From positions 1-51,470 of the forward strand of contig CAJPFI010000015.1 of assembly GCA_905339295.1 (NCBI GenBank): DNA of 51,470 nucleotides, written 5' to 3'. Made by a program: the position numbers and the translations under genes. A model generated the notes under the pieces. It saw nothing but the letters and a program-made list of their open reading frames with translations, searched no databases and was not told the origin of the DNA. Source of the DNA: Burkholderiales bacterium (lineage in GTDB: Bacteria > Pseudomonadota > Gammaproteobacteria > Burkholderiales > Casimicrobiaceae). Numbering within the stretch: the first letter of the stretch is position 1; the number at the start of each line of letters is the position of its first letter. This document shows, piece after piece, positions 27,659 to 37,554 of this stretch.

Positions 27659-28168
27659 TCAGGCGTCGCGCACGACGCGCGTCCCCGCGAGGCGGTCGTG
27701 CAGGAACGCGCGGTCGCGGTCGACGAGCGCCCAGGCGCAGCCGATCGCGAGCGCGGCCCAGGCGAGGTGCGATTGCGTGGCCGCGTAGGCCAGGATCGCG
27801 ATCGCCGGACCGATCCACGCCGCGAAGTATCGAGCGATCGCGCGTCGGGCGCCGGGCGGCGCCCCGTCCCGGTCGACGAGCCTGAGCCGCCACGTCTTCA
27901 TCGGCAGCGTGCGGCGGCCGCCGGTCCAGCCCCAGACGAAATACGCGCCGAGCGCGGCGACCAGCAATGCGAATCCGGCGACCCTCCCGGCCATCGCCGG
28001 CAGGATCGGCGCCACCGACGGCGACGCGGAGGGCGACATCAGCGGCGTGAGCGCGAAGCCGGCAACGAGCGCGAGCGCCGCCGCGACCAGGGCCTCGTAG
28101 ACCAGCGCGGCGAGGCGGCTGGCGAGCCCGGCGCTCGCCGCGCCCGCGCCGGGCACGGCGGCAGTCAT
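27659..28168 (-). CDS. RDD-family membrane protein
   Basis: This 169-aa protein has the RDD pattern: an N-terminal ASRLAALVYEALVAAAL helix (usually RxxDxxID, here degenerate), a second helix ending in FVWGWTGGRRTLPMKTWRLRLVDRDG, and the C-terminal DRDRAFLHDRLAGTRVV containing the conserved D-H-D-R-L-A. It sits in the conserved order sigma factor-DUF3619-DUF3106-RDD. Function is unknown. Confidence 0.88.
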   Translation of the reverse strand: MTAAVPGAGAASAGLASRLAALVYEALVAAALALVAGFALTPLMSPSASPSVAPILPAMAGRVAGFALLVAALGAYFVWGWTGGRRTLPMKTWRLRLVDRDGAPPGARRAIARYFAAWIGPAIAILAYAATQSHLAWAALAIGCAWALVDRDRAFLHDRLAGTRVVRDA

Positions 28169-28184
28169 CGCGGATCGGACCGGG

Positions 28185-28691
28185 TCAACGCGAGCCGGCG
28201 ACGCCGCCGGGCTTGTTCCCGGGGAGGGTCTGGGGCGGGGCGGCGATCTTGCCGCCGGACGGCGGCGGGCGCGAGGCGAGCTCGCGTTTCTTCTCCGGCG
28301 GCAGGCTCCGGTACTCCTCCCACTTCTGCCGCACGTCGGACTTCTGCTCCGGCGGCAGCTTGGAGAGCGACTTGTACTGTTCGCGCGCCTTGCGCCGCTG
28401 GTCGGGCGTGAGCTTCGCCCACGGCCGCATCTGCTCCTGGATACGGGCCTGCTCGTCGCGCGACATGCGCGGGTAGCGCTGCGCGATCCCGCGCCACGTC
28501 TGCTTGCGCTGGGCGTCCAGCCCGTCCCAGTCGGAGGCCAGCGGCGCGAGCACCTCGCGCTCCTGCGGCGAGAGCTCGGACCACCTGGGCGACGCGAGCG
28601 CGATCTGCGCGAGGCCGGTCGCCGGCGCGAGCGCCAGGAGGCCCGCCGCCGCCAGCGCAGCGGTCAGCGCTGCGCGGCGGTCCTGAGCCAA
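28185..28691 (-). CDS. DUF3106 exported protein
   Basis: This protein of about 168 aa has a signal peptide (LTAALAAAGLLALAPATGLAQ) and a DUF3106 domain made of repeated W-x-x-L-x-P-x-(E/Q)-R motifs: RWSELSPQEREVL, PWAKLTPDQRRKA and YKSLSKLPPEQK. It resembles periplasmic LTxxQ-type stress proteins. The best start is TTG at 28691, inside the end of the DUF3619 gene, since no ATG/GTG gives a good signal peptide. Confidence 0.78.
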   Translation of the reverse strand: MAQDRRAALTAALAAAGLLALAPATGLAQIALASPRWSELSPQEREVLAPLASDWDGLDAQRKQTWRGIAQRYPRMSRDEQARIQEQMRPWAKLTPDQRRKAREQYKSLSKLPPEQKSDVRQKWEEYRSLPPEKKRELASRPPPSGGKIAAPPQTLPGNKPGGVAGSR

Positions 28692-29056
28692 GCCTGGAAC
28701 CCGCGGTCGAGGTAGGCGTCGATCGGGAGATCGGACGTCAGGAGCTGTGCATCGATCTCCTCGGCTTCCTTGATCGTCTGGTAGGCCTGCCACTGCTGCC
28801 AGCCGAACCCGGCGAACGCGATCAGCGCGACGCCGACCCAGATGCGGACCTGCGCGTAGAACGGGCGGTGCCCGCCGAGCGTGCCCCCCCCGCCGGCCAG
28901 CTCCGACGCCGGGGCGCGCATCGGGTCCTGCACCCGCGCCAGCGCGGCCGCGCGGGCCTGCTGCAGCCGGTAGAGCGTGCCGCTCTTCAGGTCGCGGCTG
29001 CCCGCACTCAGGTAAGCGGTTATTTTCCTTGCGATTTCCTTGTCGTCGGCGATCAT
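28664..29056 (-). CDS. DUF3619 membrane protein
   Basis: This 130-aa protein has an N-terminal MIADDKEIARKITAYLSAG segment, a single transmembrane helix (about 70-90, VRIWVGVALIAFAGFGW), and the C-terminal DLPIDAYLDRGFQAWL motif typical of DUF3619. Its start overlaps the sigma factor stop (ATGA), so it may be a coupled partner, conceivably an anti-sigma-like regulator; that is inference. Confidence 0.85.
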   Translation of the reverse strand: MIADDKEIARKITAYLSAGSRDLKSGTLYRLQQARAAALARVQDPMRAPASELAGGGGTLGGHRPFYAQVRIWVGVALIAFAGFGWQQWQAYQTIKEAEEIDAQLLTSDLPIDAYLDRGFQAWLRTAAQR

Positions 29057-29634
29057 AGTCTCACCCCCTGGGCCGAAAGCATCTCGGCCAACGCGTGGAC
29101 GGCCCGCGAGCAGTGCGTCTTGACACTGCCCTCCGAGCAACCCATCGCCGCCGCGGTCTCCGCCACGTCGAACTCTTCCCAGTAACGCAGGAGAAAAGCC
29201 TCGCGTTGACGTGCCGGAAGCCGGGCAAGCGCCTGTTCGATCAGGCCCATGACCTGCTTCTGCTCGAGTTGCCCCGCGGGTTCGGCCGTCCGGCTCGCAT
29301 CGGATTTCGCGGCCAGCGTCTCCAGCGGGTCGTAGTCGTCGTCCTTCTCGTCGCCCTTCCCCAATGCCGAGAGAACCGTCGTCCACGTCGAACGCACCTT
29401 CTGGCGCCGGAAATGGTCGTGGATCGCATTCTGCAGGATGCGCTGGAAGAGCAACGGCAACTCGGCGGGCGGCTTGTCGGAATATTTCTCGGTCAGCTTG
29501 AGCATCGCATCCTGAACGACGTCGAGGGCTGCATCCTCGTCGCGAACGGCGAACATCGCGTGCTTGAACGCGCGCCGTTCGACGCCGGCGAGGAAGGCCG
29601 ATATTTCCTGCAGGGTCGCCAGGGTAGGGTCGAT
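29053..29634 (-). CDS. RNA polymerase sigma factor, sigma-70 region 2/4 type
   Basis: This is a protein of about 193 aa with sigma region 2 (RDEDAALDVVQDAMLKL and LPLLFQRILQNAIHDHFRRQKV) and region 4 (LPARQREAFLLRYWEEFDVAETAAAMGCSEGSVKTH helix-turn-helix). The first in-frame ATG is at 29556, but that would remove a helix needed before region 2; homologous-looking sequence (LQEISAFLAGVERRAFKHA) continues upstream. No ATG/GTG/TTG is in frame there; ATC at 29634 is given as the outer limit. An ATG at 29641 would be in frame if one C of the CC at 29638-29639 were absent. Confidence 0.82.
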   Translation of the reverse strand: MDPTLATLQEISAFLAGVERRAFKHAMFAVRDEDAALDVVQDAMLKLTEKYSDKPPAELPLLFQRILQNAIHDHFRRQKVRSTWTTVLSALGKGDEKDDDYDPLETLAAKSDASRTAEPAGQLEQKQVMGLIEQALARLPARQREAFLLRYWEEFDVAETAAAMGCSEGSVKTHCSRAVHALAEMLSAQGVRL

Positions 29635-29661
29635 GCGCCATCGGGGCGCGGACGCCGGCCG

Positions 29662-29667
29662 ATTATA
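29662..29667 (-). promoter_or_regulatory. Candidate -10 for the sigma factor operon
   Basis: TATAAT followed by CGGCCGG on the minus strand places transcription start near 29655, about 15-20 nt before the likely translation start. No clear -35 is visible. Confidence 0.45.
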
Positions 29668-29711
29668 GTGGGCGCCGCCGCCGTGGGGCCATTGTGCACC
29701 GCGATGCCGGC

Positions 29712-29964
29712 TTGACCGCCGAGCAGCGAGACGCTAATCTTTCAGGTCGCGGGGTCGCCCCCGCTGCTGTGCTGCAACAACGGTCGTACGCCCTCCCTCC
29801 GGCCGCGCCACGAGCGCCGCAGGAGCACCCCAAGGAAGGCGGCGGAACCGGCTTCTACCCGAGCCTTGACGTCCCGCGCCCACCCCCGGCGCGATGCTGT
29901 CGTGCAGATCCCGGACGCCCGTGGTCGGGTGCCGGGCGTTGAGGACATCTCCATCGAGGCGGAC
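29712..29964 (+). promoter_or_regulatory. Promoter and long leader of ilvI
   Basis: TTGACC (29712-29717) and TAATCT (29735-29740) are separated by 17 nt, a good sigma-70 promoter. Transcription from about 29747 would give a leader of some 218 nt before ilvI. I find no leucine-, valine- or isoleucine-rich leader peptide and no recognisable riboswitch in it. The region 29635-29964 otherwise holds no gene. Confidence 0.55.
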
Positions 29965-31671
29965 ATGCAACTCACGGGTGCGGAAATCGTCATCCGCTGC
30001 CTGCAGGACGAAGGCGTCGAGTACGTCTTCGGTTATCCCGGCGGCGCGGTGCTCAACATCTACGACGAGCTCTTCAAGCAGGAAAAGGTCAAGCACGTGC
30101 TCGTGCGCCACGAGCAGGGCGCGTTGCACGCCGCGGACGGCTACTCGCGGTCGAGCCGGAAGGTCGGCGTGGCGCTGGTGACCTCGGGTCCCGGCGTGAC
30201 CAACGCGGTCACCGGCATTGCGACTGCCTACATGGACTCGATCCCGATGGTCGTGCTGACCGGCCAGGTGCCCACGCACGCGATCGGTCAGGACGCCTTC
30301 CAGGAATGCGACACGGTCGGCATCACGCGGCCGTGCGTCAAGCACAACTTCCTCGTGAAGGACGTCAAGGACCTCGCGACGACGATCAAGAAGGCGTTCT
30401 ACCTCGCGGCCACCGGCCGTCCCGGCCCGGTGCTGGTCGACATCCCGAAGGACGTCACGCAGGCGAAGACCGACTACGCGTATCCGAAGACCGTCTCGCT
30501 GCGCTCGTACAACCCGGTCACCAAGGGCCACGCCGGCCAGATCAGGAAGGCGGTCCAGCTCCTGCTCGAGGCGAAGCGGCCGATGGTGTACTCGGGCGGG
30601 GGCGTGATCCTCAACGACGCGTCGCCGCAACTCACGCGGCTCGTGCGGCTGCTGGGCTTCCCGTGCACGAACACGCTGATGGGGCTGGGCGCGTTTCCCG
30701 GCACCGACCCGCAGTTCACCGGCATGCCCGGCATGCACGGGACGTTCGAGACGAACATGGCGATGCAGAACTGCGACGTCCTGCTCGCCGTGGGCGCCCG
30801 CTTCGACGATCGCGTGATCGGCAATCCGCAGCACTTCTTCCGCGCCGACCGCAAGATCATCCACATCGACATCGACCCGTCGTCGATCTCCAAGCGCGTC
30901 AAGGTCGACGTGCCGATCGTGGGCTACGTCGGCGAGGTGCTCGACGAGATGCTCAAGCTGATCGAGGGCTCGCCCGCGCGGCCCGACCCGGCGGCGCTCA
31001 AGGGCTGGTGGGGCGAGATCAAGGAGTGGCAGCGCCGGGACTGCCTGCGCTACGACAAGTCGAGCGCGCTCATCAAGCCGCAGGCGGTCGTCGAGGCGCT
31101 CTACCGCGCGACGAAGGGTGACGCGATCATCACGTCCGACGTCGGCCAGCACCAGATGTGGGCCGCGCAGTACTACAAGTTCGACAAGCCGCGGCGCTGG
31201 ATCAACTCCGGGGGCCTGGGCACGATGGGCTTCGGGCTGCCCGCGGCGATGGGCGTCCAGCTCGTCAATCCCGGCTCGACCGTCGTGTGCGTGACCGGCG
31301 AGGCGTCGATCCAGATGTGCATCCAGGAGCTCTCGACCTGCAAGCAGTACCACCTGCCGATCAAGATCGTGAACCTGAACAACCGCTACATGGGCATGGT
31401 CCGGCAGTGGCAGGAGTTCTTCTACGGCAACCGCTACGCCGAGTCGTACATGGACGCGCTGCCCGACTTCGTGAAGCTCGCCGAGGCCTACGGCCACGTC
31501 GGGATGAAGATCGAGAAGCCGGGCGACATCGAGGGCGCGCTGAAGGAGGCGCTCGCGCAGACGGAGCGTCTCGTGTTCCTGGACTTCATCACCGACCAGA
31601 CCGAGAACGTGTTCCCGATGGTGCCCGGCGGCAAGGGGCTGACCGAGATGATCCTCGCGGAGGAGCTGTGA
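29965..31671 (+). CDS. ilvI: Acetolactate synthase large subunit
   Basis: This 568-aa ThDP/FAD enzyme condenses two pyruvates (or pyruvate plus 2-oxobutyrate) in the first common step of branched-chain amino acid synthesis. The catalytic glutamate lies in VRHEQGALHAADGY, the FAD region in VGARFDDRVIGN, and the ThDP motif reads TGEASIQM...NLNN, where many homologues have GDGS; G-E variants occur in related betaproteobacteria. ATG 29965 (MQLTGAEIV) follows GAGG and matches the family start better than upstream in-frame codons. Confidence 0.96.
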   Translation: MQLTGAEIVIRCLQDEGVEYVFGYPGGAVLNIYDELFKQEKVKHVLVRHEQGALHAADGYSRSSRKVGVALVTSGPGVTNAVTGIATAYMDSIPMVVLTGQVPTHAIGQDAFQECDTVGITRPCVKHNFLVKDVKDLATTIKKAFYLAATGRPGPVLVDIPKDVTQAKTDYAYPKTVSLRSYNPVTKGHAGQIRKAVQLLLEAKRPMVYSGGGVILNDASPQLTRLVRLLGFPCTNTLMGLGAFPGTDPQFTGMPGMHGTFETNMAMQNCDVLLAVGARFDDRVIGNPQHFFRADRKIIHIDIDPSSISKRVKVDVPIVGYVGEVLDEMLKLIEGSPARPDPAALKGWWGEIKEWQRRDCLRYDKSSALIKPQAVVEALYRATKGDAIITSDVGQHQMWAAQYYKFDKPRRWINSGGLGTMGFGLPAAMGVQLVNPGSTVVCVTGEASIQMCIQELSTCKQYHLPIKIVNLNNRYMGMVRQWQEFFYGNRYAESYMDALPDFVKLAEAYGHVGMKIEKPGDIEGALKEALAQTERLVFLDFITDQTENVFPMVPGGKGLTEMILAEEL

Positions 31672-31747
31672 GCGCCGCCTGGCGTTCCCGCGGCGCGCGC
31701 CTCTCTCCGGGAGACGGGCGCGAATCGACGCCGGGGCGGAGGTTTCC

Positions 31748-32239
31748 ATGAAGCACATTCTTTCGATCCTGGTCGAGAACGAGGCCGGCGCGCTGTCGCG
31801 CATCTCGGGCCTGTTCTCGGCGCGCGGCTACAACATCGAGTCGCTCACGGTCGCGCCGACCGAGGACCCGACGATGTCGCGGATGACGATCGTCACGGTC
31901 GGCTCCGACGACGTCATCGAGCAGATCACCAAGCAGCTCAACAAGCTCGTCGAGGTGGTCAAGGTCGTCGACCTCACCGACGGCAACCACATCGAGCGCG
32001 AGCTGATGCTCGTCAAGGTGCGCGCCGCGGGCAAGGACCGCGACGAGATGAAGCGGCTCGCCGACATCTTCCGCGGCCGCGTCCTCGACGTCACCGACAA
32101 GAGCTACACGATCGAGCTGACCGGCACCGGCGAGAAGCTCGACGCGTTCCTCACCGCGATCGAGCCCGGCGTGATCCTCGAGACCGTGCGCACCGGCGCG
32201 TCGGGGATCGGGCGCGGCGAGAGGATTCTGAAGATCTAG
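31748..32239 (+). CDS. ilvN: Acetolactate synthase regulatory subunit
   Basis: This 163-aa small subunit has an N-terminal ACT domain (KHILSILVENEAGALSRI, GLFSARGYNIESLTVAPTED) that binds valine for feedback inhibition, and a C-terminal domain (LMLVKVRA, ADIFRGRVLDVTDKSYTIELTG). Often named ilvH. It lies 76 nt after ilvI and is followed by ilvC. Confidence 0.96.
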   Translation: MKHILSILVENEAGALSRISGLFSARGYNIESLTVAPTEDPTMSRMTIVTVGSDDVIEQITKQLNKLVEVVKVVDLTDGNHIERELMLVKVRAAGKDRDEMKRLADIFRGRVLDVTDKSYTIELTGTGEKLDAFLTAIEPGVILETVRTGASGIGRGERILKI

Positions 32240-33397
<1,158 letters not shown>

Positions 33398-33406
33398 CGC
33401 GTGCTG

Positions 33407-33671
33407 CGTCGGGCTGAAGCCCGACCCACGGGCGATGTGGGTCGGGCTTCAGTCCGACGCCCTTCCTCCGCAATGCTCCCCGCCTGTGGGTCGGGCTTCA
33501 GCCCGACGCCCTTCCTCCGAACGGCAATGCATCCCGCCCGTGGGTCGGGCTTCAGCCCGACGCCCTTCCTCCGAACGGCAATGCATCCCTGCCGTGGGTC
33601 GGGCTTGAGCCCGACGCCCTTCCTCCGAACGGCAATGCATCCCTGCCGTGGGTCGGGCTTCAGCCCGACGC
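33407..33671. repeat. REP array: one inverted and five direct copies, 54-bp tandem units
   Basis: Copies start at 33437, 33486, 33540, 33594 and 33648 on the plus strand, with one inverted copy at 33407-33430 just after the ilvC stop. The last four are exactly 54 nt apart and share the 30 nt following the REP almost identically, so they arose by tandem duplication; the first spacing is 49 nt with a diverged linker. The copy at 33594 has TTGA instead of TTCA in the loop, and the 33437 copy has one mismatch in the stem. The region 33398-33717 holds no gene otherwise. Confidence 0.92.
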
Positions 33672-33717
33672 CCTTCCTCCGAACGGCCCGCACACCTCGC
33701 CTGGCTATACTGATCGC

Positions 33718-34014
33718 GTGTCGCACAGCCACCGATCCGCATCTGCGGCGCACCGCGCACCGGCGCGCGCCCAGCGCGGCTGGATCGGGCTCCTCGTGCT
33801 GCTCCTCGCGCTCGTGATCGTGGCCTGGCTCGCGAAATCGGCGCTCACGTCGTACGGCCTCGTCGGGAAGTCGCCCGCGCCTGACCCGAACGCGGCGACC
33901 CCGGGCGCGACGCCGGCCGATCCGCGCGAGCGGGCGCGTGCGGTCGAGCAGACCGTCATCGAGCAGGCGAGGGAAACCGCACGCCGGATCGAGGACGCCG
34001 AGAAGGGGCAGTGA
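33718..34014 (+). CDS. Small single-pass membrane protein, hypothetical
   Basis: This 98-aa frame starts with GTG. One transmembrane helix (about 21-42: GWIGLLVLLLALVIVAWLAKSAL) is followed by a Pro/Ala-rich linker and a C-terminal charged helix (RERARAVEQTVIEQARETARRIEDAEK). A -10-like TATACT at 33706-33711 is only 6 nt before the GTG, hinting at a leaderless transcript. It lies between ilvC and psd. Function is unknown. Confidence 0.65.
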   Translation: MSHSHRSASAAHRAPARAQRGWIGLLVLLLALVIVAWLAKSALTSYGLVGKSPAPDPNAATPGATPADPRERARAVEQTVIEQARETARRIEDAEKGQ

Positions 34015-34114
34015 CCGCCCGTCGCGCCCGGGCGAGGACGCGCCCTTGCCGCGGGCGGTCGGCGCAGGGGACGCCTGCTAGAATCGTCCGGCTTCGTTCC
34101 GTGGCCGCCGATCC

Positions 34115-34759
34115 GTGTCCCCCTACCCGCATCCGATCATCGCCCGCGAGGGCTGGCCGTTCGTCGCGATCGCGTCCGTCGCGATGGTCGTGCTCGCGTG
34201 GCTCGGCGGCGCATGGGGCGGCCTCGCCGGGCTCGCGCTCGTCGCGTTCGTCGTGCAGTTCTTCCGCGACCCGCCGCGCCAGGTCCCCGCGCAGCCGAAC
34301 GTGGTGCTCTCGCCGGCCGACGGCCGCATCGTCAGCGTCGGGAAGTCGCGCGACCCGTGGCTCGAGCGCGACGCGCTCAAGATCAGCGTGTTCATGAACG
34401 TGTTCAACGTCCACAGCAACCGCAGCCCGGTCGACGCCGAGGTGAGGAACGCGTGGTACCGCGCCGGCGCGTTCGTCAACGCCGAACTCGACAAGGCGTC
34501 CGACGAGAACGAGCGCAATGCGCTTCACCTGCGCACGAAGGACGGCCGCGACGTCACCTGCGTTCAGGTCGCCGGGCTGATCGCGCGCCGCATCCTCTGC
34601 TACGTGAAGCCCGGCGACACGCTGGCGCGCGGGCAGCGCTACGGATTCATCCGTTTCGGCTCGCGCGTCGACGTCTACCTGCCCCCCGACGCGACGCCGC
34701 GCGCGGCGGTCGGCGACGTCGTGCATGCGACCGAGTCGATCCTCGCCGAATTCCGCTGA
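34115..34759 (+). CDS. psd: Phosphatidylserine decarboxylase proenzyme
   Basis: This 214-aa short-form enzyme converts phosphatidylserine to phosphatidylethanolamine at the inner membrane. It has an N-terminal membrane helix, [12 protein letters not shown] near 65, [18 protein letters not shown] near 93-110, and the self-cleavage site RFGSRVD, where Gly182-Ser183 generates the pyruvoyl group. The start is GTG at 34115. It is 12 nt before pssA, which makes its substrate. Confidence 0.94.
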   Translation: MSPYPHPIIAREGWPFVAIASVAMVVLAWLGGAWGGLAGLALVAFVVQFFRDPPRQVPAQPNVVLSPADGRIVSVGKSRDPWLERDALKISVFMNVFNVHSNRSPVDAEVRNAWYRAGAFVNAELDKASDENERNALHLRTKDGRDVTCVQVAGLIARRILCYVKPGDTLARGQRYGFIRFGSRVDVYLPPDATPRAAVGDVVHATESILAEFR

Positions 34760-34771
34760 CCGGACGACGCC

Positions 34772-35539
34772 ATGGTCGACTTCGACAAGCAGCGCATGCT
34801 CGCCAAGAACCGGGTGCGCCGCCGCGGCATCTACCTGCTGCCCAACCTGCTCACGACGGCCGCGCTGTTCGCCGGCTTCTACGCGATCGTGCAGTCGATG
34901 AACCAGCGCTTCGACGCCGCCGCGATCGCGATCTACGTCGCGATGGTGCTCGACGGGCTCGACGGACGCGTCGCGCGGCTCACCCGCACGCAGAGCGCCT
35001 TCGGCGCCGAGTACGACAGCCTGGCCGACATGGTGAGCTTCGGCGCGGCGCCGGCGCTGGTCATCTACGAATGGTCGCTGCGCGGCATGGGCAAGCTGGG
35101 ATGGATCGCGGCGTTCGTCTACGTCGCGGGCGCCGCGCTGCGTCTCGCGCGCTTCAACACGATGCTCGAGGTCGCCGACAAGCGCTGGTTCCAGGGAATG
35201 CCGAGCCCGTCGGCCGCCGCGCTGGTCGCCGGGTTCGTGTTCATCGCGGTCGACTACGGCATCGCGCCGGAAGACGCCAAGTGGTGGGCCTGGGGGGTGA
35301 CGCTGTTCGCCGGGCTCGTGATGGTGTCGAACCTCAAGTACTACAGCTTCAAGGCGATCAACCTGAAGAAGAGCGTTCCGTTCGTCGCCGTGCTGCTGTC
35401 GGTCGTGTTCCTCGCGCTCCTGTCCTACCAGCCCGCTGTCGTGCTGTTCGGCGCCTTCGTCGCCTACGCGCTCTCCGGCTTCGTCGTGTCGGGCTGGATG
35501 ATGTTGCGCCGGCGACGCACCCCGCCGGCCGCTTCCTGA
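34772..35539 (+). CDS. pssA: CDP-diacylglycerol-serine O-phosphatidyltransferase
   Basis: This 255-aa integral membrane CDP-alcohol phosphatidyltransferase makes phosphatidylserine. The motif DGx2ARx8Gx3Dx3D is complete, running from Asp64 (DGRVAR) through Gly78 and Asp82 to Asp86. Several transmembrane helices follow. It is directly downstream of psd and upstream of the leu leader. Confidence 0.95.
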   Translation: MVDFDKQRMLAKNRVRRRGIYLLPNLLTTAALFAGFYAIVQSMNQRFDAAAIAIYVAMVLDGLDGRVARLTRTQSAFGAEYDSLADMVSFGAAPALVIYEWSLRGMGKLGWIAAFVYVAGAALRLARFNTMLEVADKRWFQGMPSPSAAALVAGFVFIAVDYGIAPEDAKWWAWGVTLFAGLVMVSNLKYYSFKAINLKKSVPFVAVLLSVVFLALLSYQPAVVLFGAFVAYALSGFVVSGWMMLRRRRTPPAAS

Positions 35540-35558
35540 CGCCCCGGTCGGACGAGGC

Positions 35559-35587
35559 TTGCGGCGGCGGGCGACATCGGGTAGTGT
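35559..35587 (+). promoter_or_regulatory. Candidate promoter of leuA leader
   Basis: TTGCGG (35559-35564) and TAGTGT (35582-35587) are 17 nt apart. The expected transcription start is at or just before the leader peptide ATG (35595), so the leader peptide may be translated from a nearly leaderless RNA. Confidence 0.5.
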
Positions 35588-35594
35588 TCCAACG

Positions 35595-35705
35595 ATGAGC
35601 AGCCTGCAAGCCACCGCCGCCCGCGCCGCCGAGACCGATCGCCTTCCGATCGCGCTCGCGCCTGGCCTGTCGGGCCTGCTGCTCCTGCGCCTCGCGCGCA
35701 GATAA
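35595..35705 (+). CDS. Leucine-rich leader peptide upstream of leuA
   Basis: This 36-aa frame runs from ATG to TAA and ends GLSGLLLLRLARR, with five of the last ten codons before the final arginines encoding leucine. The run of leucine codons just before the stop, directly upstream of a 2-isopropylmalate synthase gene, is the classic arrangement of an attenuation leader: ribosome stalling when Leu-tRNA is scarce would alter downstream RNA folding. A hairpin lies at 35735-35757. Attenuation itself is inference. Confidence 0.75.
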   Translation: MSSLQATAARAAETDRLPIALAPGLSGLLLLRLARR

Positions 35706-35734
35706 ACCCCCACCCCTCTGCAGAGCCGTCCCGT

Positions 35735-35757
35735 CGCCGTCCGAACCCGGACCGGCG
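35735..35757 (+). terminator. Hairpin in the leuA leader
   Basis: CGCCGTCCG pairs with CGGACCGGCG around an AACC loop, with one bulged base, about 30 nt after the leader peptide stop. There is no U-run, so it is not a textbook terminator; it could be part of the attenuator or act with Rho. Confidence 0.4.
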
Positions 35758-35772
35758 GATGTCCGTTCATGA

Positions 35773-37530
<1,758 letters not shown>

Positions 37531-37554
37531 GTCCGTTGCGAAAGCGAGCTCGCG

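Noticed and set aside
29720-29760. Glycine-riboswitch-like string (CTAATCTTTCAGGT) in the ilvI leader
   Set aside because: It resembles the 3' part of a glycine aptamer, but the matching 5' parts (GGAGAG and the GAAGGGGCAA-type loop) are absent, and the same bases form the promoter -10.
33407-33671. Possible CRISPR array
   Set aside because: The repeats are short palindromic REP cores and the 30-nt stretches between them are nearly identical to each other, so there are no unique spacers; no cas gene is nearby.
33449-33760. Minus-strand frame encoding a repeated peptide across the REP array
   Set aside because: The repeated peptide (EEGRRAEARPTAGMH-like) is simply the translation of the 54-bp repeat; it has no ribosome site and overlaps a gene start.
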